From positions 3,840 to 22,593 of the forward strand of contig PLTW01000194.1 of the NCBI GenBank assembly GCA_003164655.1: a stretch of 18,754 bases of DNA. The letters are read 5' to 3'. Positions 14,617-18,754 of the stretch are shown one piece after another. Below the pieces are notes generated by a model. That model was not told where the DNA came from. It saw nothing but the letters and a program-made list of their open reading frames with translations, and searched no databases. How positions within the stretch are numbered: position 1 is the stretch's first letter; each line of letters starts with the position of its first letter. The position numbers were made by a program, and so were the translations under genes. This stretch comes from Actinomycetota bacterium (lineage in GTDB: Bacteria > Actinomycetota > Thermoleophilia > UBA2241).

Positions 14617-15192
14617 GTGAGCAAGCCCGTCCTGCAGATCGTGATCGCCAGCACCCGACCGGGCCGCGTTGGCCTGCCGGTCGCCGGCTGGGTCTACGAA
14701 CGCGCCGTAGCTCACGATGTCTTCGCCGTGGAGCTCGTCGATCTGGCCGTCGTCGACCTGCCGCTCTTCGACGAGCCGCAGCACCCCATGCTACGTCAGT
14801 ACGAGCATGAGCACACGAAGCGATGGAGCGCCACGGTCGAGCGCGCCGACGCCTTTGTGTTCGTCATGCCCGAGTACAACTACGGCTTCAACGCGGCGCT
14901 CAAGAACGCCATCGACTATCTGCACGCCGAGTGGCGCTACAAGGCCGTCGGCCTGGTGAGCTACGGCGGCGTGGCGGCCGGCACGCGGGCCGTGCAGATG
15001 CTCAAGCAGGTGGTCACGGCGCTCAAGATGGTGCCCATGACCGAGGCGGTCAACCTGCCGTTCGTCGGCCAGTTCCTCGACGAGCAGAATCGCCTGCAGC
15101 CCAACGAGACCATGACGGCCGCCGCCCATGCGATGCTCGACGAGCTGGCGCGCTGGACGGCGGCGCTGCAGACTTTGCGGCAGCGGCAGTAG
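14617..15192 (+). CDS. NADPH-dependent FMN reductase family flavoprotein
   Basis: GTG 14617 follows AAGGAG at 14605-14610. The 191-residue soluble protein has the flavodoxin-like fold of the NADPH-dependent FMN reductase family (SsuE/azoreductase-like). The FMN phosphate loop is ASTRPGR (residues 11-17), and the second flavin motif PEYNYGF (85-91) is followed by NAALKNAIDYL. VSYGGVAAGTRAVQ (about 112-125) is the third loop. Such enzymes reduce flavins, quinones or other small electrophiles with NAD(P)H in the cytoplasm; the substrate cannot be told from sequence. It is the last of the four co-directional genes from 12142, and a convergent gene begins 29 bases on. No terminator hairpin is obvious in that gap. 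Confidence 0.92.
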   Translation: MSKPVLQIVIASTRPGRVGLPVAGWVYERAVAHDVFAVELVDLAVVDLPLFDEPQHPMLRQYEHEHTKRWSATVERADAFVFVMPEYNYGFNAALKNAIDYLHAEWRYKAVGLVSYGGVAAGTRAVQMLKQVVTALKMVPMTEAVNLPFVGQFLDEQNRLQPNETMTAAAHAMLDELARWTAALQTLRQRQ

Positions 15193-15221
15193 GCGTCGCG
15201 ACCCCGGTCGGGCGCCGGGCT

Positions 15222-16139
15222 CTACGGGGTGTAGTACAGCAGTCCGATCCGGTACCAGAACGTGTCGCTGCCGTTGCCGCTGACGTCGAGCCAGTACGTC
15301 GTGGGGGTGGTCACCACGGGAAGGCTGAGCGTGCCGATCTCGTAGTCCAGTGTGGATGGGGTCTTCGTCAGCGGACTGCCCTGGGCGTCGCACACGTTGA
15401 CCCTGACCTCGTGGTTGGTCCAGTCGCCCATGAAGAAGGCCGTATAGCAGTACTCGTTCGCAGGCACGGTGACGGAATACCAGTCGTGGTCGGCCGCCGG
15501 CGAGATGCTGTGGAGCTGAAAAGCGCTGCCACAGAGGTTGTAGAGGTAGATGCCGCTGTTCTGCCAGCCCGTCAGGTCGAACACGTGCGGGGCAAGGACG
15601 GTGCCGCCGGCCAGGGTGTTGTCTTTCGGCTCGTAGGCGTCGGGCTTGACCGGTGGGTAGGCGCTGCTGATGAGGCGCAGTCCGAAGGCGGCCCCGGCGC
15701 CGGCGGCGTTGTAGGGACGGATGCGAATGGCATAGGTGGTGCTGACGAGGGCCTTGACGGTCACATATGTGGTCGCCGCGCCATCCACGCTGTACTCGGC
15801 CTCGGCCTGGTACCACTTCTTCCGGGCCCTGTCGTTGCGGAAGAACGTGACCTTCGTCCAGCGACCATGTCTGGTCTTGTCGGCCCCCAGGACCTTCAGC
15901 ACGTACGTGACGCCTTTCTTGGCCGAGAACTTGACGTACATGACGGCCTTGGCGGAGTGGAAGGTGTGCATCTGCGTGGCCGTGCTGACGACGTCGGTCG
16001 AGATGCTTAACGGCGTCGCCGTCGCCAGCGTGGAGCCGGGGGCCGCCTTGCGGCCGGCGGCGTAGGCCGGGGCTGCCGCCAGCAGCACCACCAGCAGGGC
16101 CGTCGCGAGCACTGCTCCGCGTGCCTTGGTCCCCCTCAT
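15222..16139 (-). CDS. Secreted beta-rich protein with pre-peptidase C-terminal (PPC)-like domain
   Basis: ATG 16139 has a GGAGGGCTCG site directly upstream. The 305-residue protein begins with a standard signal peptide (basic MRGTKARG, core AVLATALLVVLLAA, cleavage near AYA-A at about 27). The mature part is Thr/Val/Tyr-rich and predicted to be all-beta. An N-terminal half (about 35-155) is followed by a domain starting DAYEPKDNT and containing ADHDWYSVTVPAN, close to the PPC pattern (DxYEPNDT ... DxDWYxFxV). Those domains often accompany secreted proteases and hydrolases as accessory modules. No catalytic motif is seen. Three cysteines (NLCGS, EYCYT, NVCDA) may form a disulfide. It may be a binding protein or a stand-alone partner of a secreted enzyme; this is inference. 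Confidence 0.82.
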   Translation of the reverse strand: MRGTKARGAVLATALLVVLLAAAPAYAAGRKAAPGSTLATATPLSISTDVVSTATQMHTFHSAKAVMYVKFSAKKGVTYVLKVLGADKTRHGRWTKVTFFRNDRARKKWYQAEAEYSVDGAATTYVTVKALVSTTYAIRIRPYNAAGAGAAFGLRLISSAYPPVKPDAYEPKDNTLAGGTVLAPHVFDLTGWQNSGIYLYNLCGSAFQLHSISPAADHDWYSVTVPANEYCYTAFFMGDWTNHEVRVNVCDAQGSPLTKTPSTLDYEIGTLSLPVVTTPTTYWLDVSGNGSDTFWYRIGLLYYTP

Positions 16140-16196
16140 CGAGCCCTCCTGCGAGTCCGTTGACGTAGCGCAGCCCCATGCGCGCGTCTCATACTA

Positions 16197-16670
16197 TCAA
16201 GCTTCGGGGTGCTCCTCGCGGACTGCTTCGTCGAGCACTTCGTCGAGGGCCGCGCCCCGCTGCACCGAGACGGCGCGCTCGGCGTCCTGTTCGGCGGCGA
16301 GCTGCGGGTCTGTGGATCTGTCGATGTACTCCTGCACTTCGGGCAGGCGGGGAAACAGCCAGCGGGCGAGGAACCACAGCCAGGTCGCAAAGACGGCGAT
16401 GAGGGCGGCGATGCCGACCCAGGCGGGCCTCGCGACGAAGGCGACGACCACCAGCGCGCCGATGGCGATCAGGGTCGCCGTGACGGCCCACGGCGGCATG
16501 TGCCTGGCGATGCCCCAGTTGGCGCGCACGGCCACCGCGATCAGCACCAGCGTGAGCACCCACGCCGCCGCCGCCACAATGGCGATGGTCGGCGATCGTG
16601 TGCCCGCGGCAGACGATGCCAGGGTAGCGCCGTGTGTGGCGGCTGCGCCGAACAGGGCCAGTATCGTCAT
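16197..16670 (-). CDS. Membrane protein with about three spans and a charged C-terminal tail, function unknown
   Basis: ATG 16670 is chosen because GGGAG lies 6-7 bases upstream; the open frame extends to 16922, but without a better start. The 157-residue product has a mildly hydrophobic N-terminus (about 1-20) and membrane spans at about 27-48, 62-82 and 85-108, ending in WLWFLARWLFPRLPEVQEY. A strongly acidic, helical tail of about 45 residues follows (DPQLAAEQDAERAV ... DEVLDEAVREEHPEA), probably cytoplasmic. No family is recognised. It lies 57 bases upstream of the secreted PPC-like gene in the same direction, so cotranscription is possible. Confidence 0.75.
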   Translation of the reverse strand: MTILALFGAAATHGATLASSAAGTRSPTIAIVAAAAWVLTLVLIAVAVRANWGIARHMPPWAVTATLIAIGALVVVAFVARPAWVGIAALIAVFATWLWFLARWLFPRLPEVQEYIDRSTDPQLAAEQDAERAVSVQRGAALDEVLDEAVREEHPEA

Positions 16671-16804
16671 GTCGTCTCCCGGGGCGTGGTGGCCGCCTGT
16701 ACTGGCGGCATCGTACACCCGGGCCGGCACGGCGGGGCGCCGTTGAGCCGCGGCGCGCCGCGTCCAGGGTGGGGCAGCGGCGGCCCGCCGCCGTCGGCCT
16801 GACT

Positions 16805-16810
16805 TACAAT
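16805..16810 (+). promoter_or_regulatory. Candidate -10 element (TACAAT) for the exporter gene
   Basis: TACAAT matches the -10 consensus at five of six positions and sits in a small AT-rich patch of the 220-base gap between the divergent genes at 16670 and 16891. The transcript would start near 16817, leaving a leader of about 74 bases. No clear -35 is present about 17 bases upstream (GGCCCG). Confidence 0.4.
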
Positions 16811-16890
16811 GTGCTTTTGCAGAGTCAGGGGCGACGTCGCCGGCGGCAGCGGGCGGGCGGCCCCAAGCCAAGGCAGGGGAGCGCGCACAG

Positions 16891-18162
16891 ATGGCGACAG
16901 AGCCTCGGGTGGAGTTTCTCAAGACCCTGACAAGGGAGCTTGCCCCGCTCGGTCAGACCGCCGCCGAGTTGACGGCGCAGCTCTCGGGCTGCAGCGCCGG
17001 TCTGGGCTTGCGGGCGCAGTTCTTCGTGCTGCCGACGATGGTGCAGATCATCTACGAGGAGTTCGGCGAGGAGCGCATCGCCTTCGTGCCGGTGCCCAGC
17101 GGCACCATCGACCTCGAGACTCACGCCCTTCTGGAGAGCATCGCTGTCGATGTGGGCAAGGGCTGGATCAGCCCGCAGGCCGGCACCGGGCGGATCGCGG
17201 CGCTGGTCGCTCAGCGGCCGCGCTTCTCGCTGGGGCTCCGTCTGCTGGCCGGGGGACTGGGGCCCGCCGCCCTTGCGCTGCTGCTCGGCGGGGGCCCGCG
17301 CGAAGCCGGCGCGGCGCTTGCCATAGGGCTCGCCGTGTCGGTCTTTCATGGCCTTGCCCGGCGCAGTGGACGCCTGGAGGGGCTGCTCGAGCTCTCCTCG
17401 GCGGCCTTCGCCGCCTGTCTTGCGCTGCTGCTGGGCCACGTCCTGCACAGGTTCGACGCGACCACCGTCGTACTGGCTTCGATCGTGCAGCTGCTGCCCG
17501 GCCTGCGCATCACCCAGGGCGTCGCCGAGCTCGCCGCCGGCGACCTCGTCTGCGGCACCGCGCGCCTCGCTGGGGCGGGCATGACGCTGCTCAACCTGAG
17601 CATCGGAGTGGCACTCACCTGGACCATCTTCCACAGGCTTCACGAGTTTCCGTTGCTAGGCCGCGCCCACGGGGCCACGACGCTGATGCTGGTGCTGGCC
17701 GTCGTCGGCGCGGCGCTGGCCTTCTCGGTGTCAGAGAACGCCCGCCGCCGCGACATGGGCTGGGTCTTTGTCGCCGTGATCATCGCCACGGTCGCCAGCC
17801 GCTTCGGCGTCTGGGCGCTGGGCACGACCCTGGGGGTCGGCATCGCCAGCCTGGCCGTGGGTCTCGCCGGCAACATCTACTCGCGCTATCTGCACCACCC
17901 CAAGGCGACCATCACCGTGCCGGGACTGACGGTGCTCGTGCCGGGCGCGCTGGGCTTCAACGGCATCTTCAGCCTGGTGAGCAAGGGCGGCGTCAGCGGC
18001 GTCAACGTTCTCGTCACGACTCTGCTGCTGGCGGTGGCGCTGGTGGTCGGCTCGACGATCGCCGAGGCGATCGTGGCTCCGCGGACCGTGGGCCAGCGGG
18101 TCAGCGAGCCGATCGCCCTGCCGCCGCGGCTGCCACGCCTGGGACGGCGCGGGCGGCCGTAG
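16891..18162 (+). CDS. ThrE-like threonine/serine exporter family membrane protein
   Basis: ATG 16891 follows a GGGGAG site about 10 bases upstream. The 423-residue protein has a soluble N-terminal part (about 1-105: LARELAP...TAAELTAQLSGCSAGLGL...QFFVLPTMVQI, then FVPVPSGTIDLE) and then about ten hydrophobic segments to residue 400. The two-part layout, with an N-terminal ThrE-like half (PF06738 type) ending near VALTWTIFHRL and a second half (PF12821 type) containing YLHHPKATITVPGLTVLVPGALGFNGI, is that of single-chain ThrE exporters. In Corynebacterium, ThrE exports threonine and serine using the proton gradient. Substrate here is inferred from family only. The 423-residue length is near the usual range, and the C-terminal tail is short, basic and Pro-rich. 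It is probably transcribed from its own promoter. Confidence 0.88.
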   Translation: MATEPRVEFLKTLTRELAPLGQTAAELTAQLSGCSAGLGLRAQFFVLPTMVQIIYEEFGEERIAFVPVPSGTIDLETHALLESIAVDVGKGWISPQAGTGRIAALVAQRPRFSLGLRLLAGGLGPAALALLLGGGPREAGAALAIGLAVSVFHGLARRSGRLEGLLELSSAAFAACLALLLGHVLHRFDATTVVLASIVQLLPGLRITQGVAELAAGDLVCGTARLAGAGMTLLNLSIGVALTWTIFHRLHEFPLLGRAHGATTLMLVLAVVGAALAFSVSENARRRDMGWVFVAVIIATVASRFGVWALGTTLGVGIASLAVGLAGNIYSRYLHHPKATITVPGLTVLVPGALGFNGIFSLVSKGGVSGVNVLVTTLLLAVALVVGSTIAEAIVAPRTVGQRVSEPIALPPRLPRLGRRGRP

Positions 18163-18309
18163 GTGCCTGGCGGCGGCCGTGACCCGAGCCGGCGGCAGGT
18201 GTGAGCGCGACCCTTGCTGGGTAACGAGACGACGGCGCGCACCAGGCCGTGTTGCGTGGGCCCGGAGGCTCCGCCAACCGCCAGTGGCCTCGTTCAAGGG
18301 GGGACAATC

Positions 18310-18702
18310 GTGGCACAGTGGTGCAGGGATGGCATCGCCATCAACGAGCAGGACCTCGGCGATCTCGCGGCCGGCGACGGCGAAACGCTCTGCGAGTTCG
18401 GCGGTCGTCACTTTCGCTTGACCGCCGAGACGATCGAGCGGCAGCCGGAGCACCCGGCTCCCCCTGGCGCCGCCGCCGCCGTGCTGACCCTGCGTCAGAT
18501 CGACCGTCCGCAGGCGGAGGACTCCATCTACCTGGTCGAGTTCGCCGACGCCGGGCTGCTGGATTCGTCGCGCTGCGAAGCAAGTCAGTACGGGCACCTC
18601 GCCGACGCCATGAAGATCGCCGACCGCACCGCTCGCCACTACGTTTGCGCCGAGCTGTTTCGCCGGGCCCAGGACCTGATAGGCGGCGGCCGGGCCGCCT
18701 GA
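18310..18702 (+). CDS. Hypothetical 130-residue soluble protein
   Basis: GTG 18310 is chosen because AAGGGGGGA (about 18297-18305) sits at the right distance; the frame is open from 18214, but the extra 32 residues look non-coding. The protein starts MAQWCRDGIAINEQDL and has a beta-rich first half (ETLCEFGGRHFRLTAETIE), an Ala/Pro linker (about 51-60) and an acidic, Leu-rich middle. A helical C-terminal third (LADAMKIADRTARHYVCAELFRRAQDLI) completes it. Four cysteines are scattered without CxxC motifs. No signal, membrane span or known domain is recognised. It lies 147 bases after the exporter gene and ends 2 bases before a hairpin, so it is probably the last gene of its transcript. Confidence 0.75.
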   Translation: MAQWCRDGIAINEQDLGDLAAGDGETLCEFGGRHFRLTAETIERQPEHPAPPGAAAAVLTLRQIDRPQAEDSIYLVEFADAGLLDSSRCEASQYGHLADAMKIADRTARHYVCAELFRRAQDLIGGGRAA

Positions 18703-18704
18703 AA

Positions 18705-18738
18705 CGGGAGCGGCCCTCCCGAAGGAGGGCCGCTCCCG
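18705..18738 (+). terminator. 15-bp perfect hairpin with CGAA loop, probable terminator
   Basis: CGGGAGCGGCCCTCC at 18705-18719 pairs perfectly with 18724-18738 across CGAA. It starts two bases after the stop codon of the 130-residue protein. Read on the minus strand, the loop is UUCG, an exceptionally stable tetraloop. No T run follows on the plus strand (GCGTCGCGG), so this is another U-less hairpin. Confidence 0.75.
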
Positions 18739-18754
18739 GCGTCGCGGCGGCGCC

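Noticed and set aside
1..18754. tRNA, rRNA, CRISPR arrays, insertion sequences, prophage or integrase genes
   Set aside because: I looked for cloverleaf-like ends, regularly spaced repeats, transposase motifs and terminal inverted repeats and saw none that hold up.

Overview
This window comes from a very GC-rich bacterial chromosome. Codon third positions are almost all G or C, most genes have clear Shine-Dalgarno sequences, and GTG starts are common. The protein types suggest a high-GC Gram-positive, most likely an actinobacterial lineage such as Thermoleophilia or a relative. These include a double-chagasin lipoprotein, a papain-like protease with a lectin-like domain, an actinobacterial-style L,D-transpeptidase with an interrupted peptidoglycan-binding domain, a SpoIIE-type phosphatase behind a membrane sensor, a ThrE-type exporter and DUF6506. 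This taxonomic guess is inference: no rRNA or tRNA gene is visible, and neither is a CRISPR array, insertion sequence or phage gene.

Layout. 1-721: 3' part of a probable M14-type carboxypeptidase (+). 752-1081: DUF6506-like protein (-). 1246-1839: two-span membrane protein (+), followed by a U-less hairpin. 1840-2207: gene-free. 2208-4088: membrane/GAF/PP2C phosphatase (+) with an 18-bp tandem repeat near its start. 4280-4927: multi-zinc-ribbon protein (+) behind a 17-bp direct repeat. 4954-4998: perfect 21-bp hairpin between convergent genes. 5055-7246: secreted C1 cysteine protease (-). 7409-8209: lipoprotein with two chagasin domains (+). 8283-9251: polysaccharide deacetylase (+). 9282-9983 and 10010-11989: pentapeptide-repeat protein and secreted 14-unit YCF48/BNR-type protein, a two-gene operon on the minus strand. 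12142-15192: L,D-transpeptidase, small membrane protein, LapA-type protein and FMN reductase (+). 15222-16139 and 16197-16670: secreted beta-rich protein and three-span membrane protein (-). 16891-18162: ThrE-like exporter (+). 18310-18702: unknown 130-residue protein (+), closed by a 15-bp hairpin.

The theme is the cell envelope: at least nine products are exported or membrane-bound. The most notable unit is the divergent pair at 5055-8209. A secreted papain-type protease lies back to back with a membrane-anchored protein carrying two copies of the fold that inhibits papain-type proteases. The minus-strand promoter (TTGACG-N17-GATAGT) is well formed, but the protease reading frame has no ATG, GTG or TTG start downstream of it. 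The best start, ATG at 7246, is one base out of frame, and a run of six G lies between it and the signal peptide. Both genes of the pair also have a seven-G run as their ribosome-binding site. This could be a single-base sequence error, a disrupted gene or a phase-variable start, and it is the observation most worth checking.
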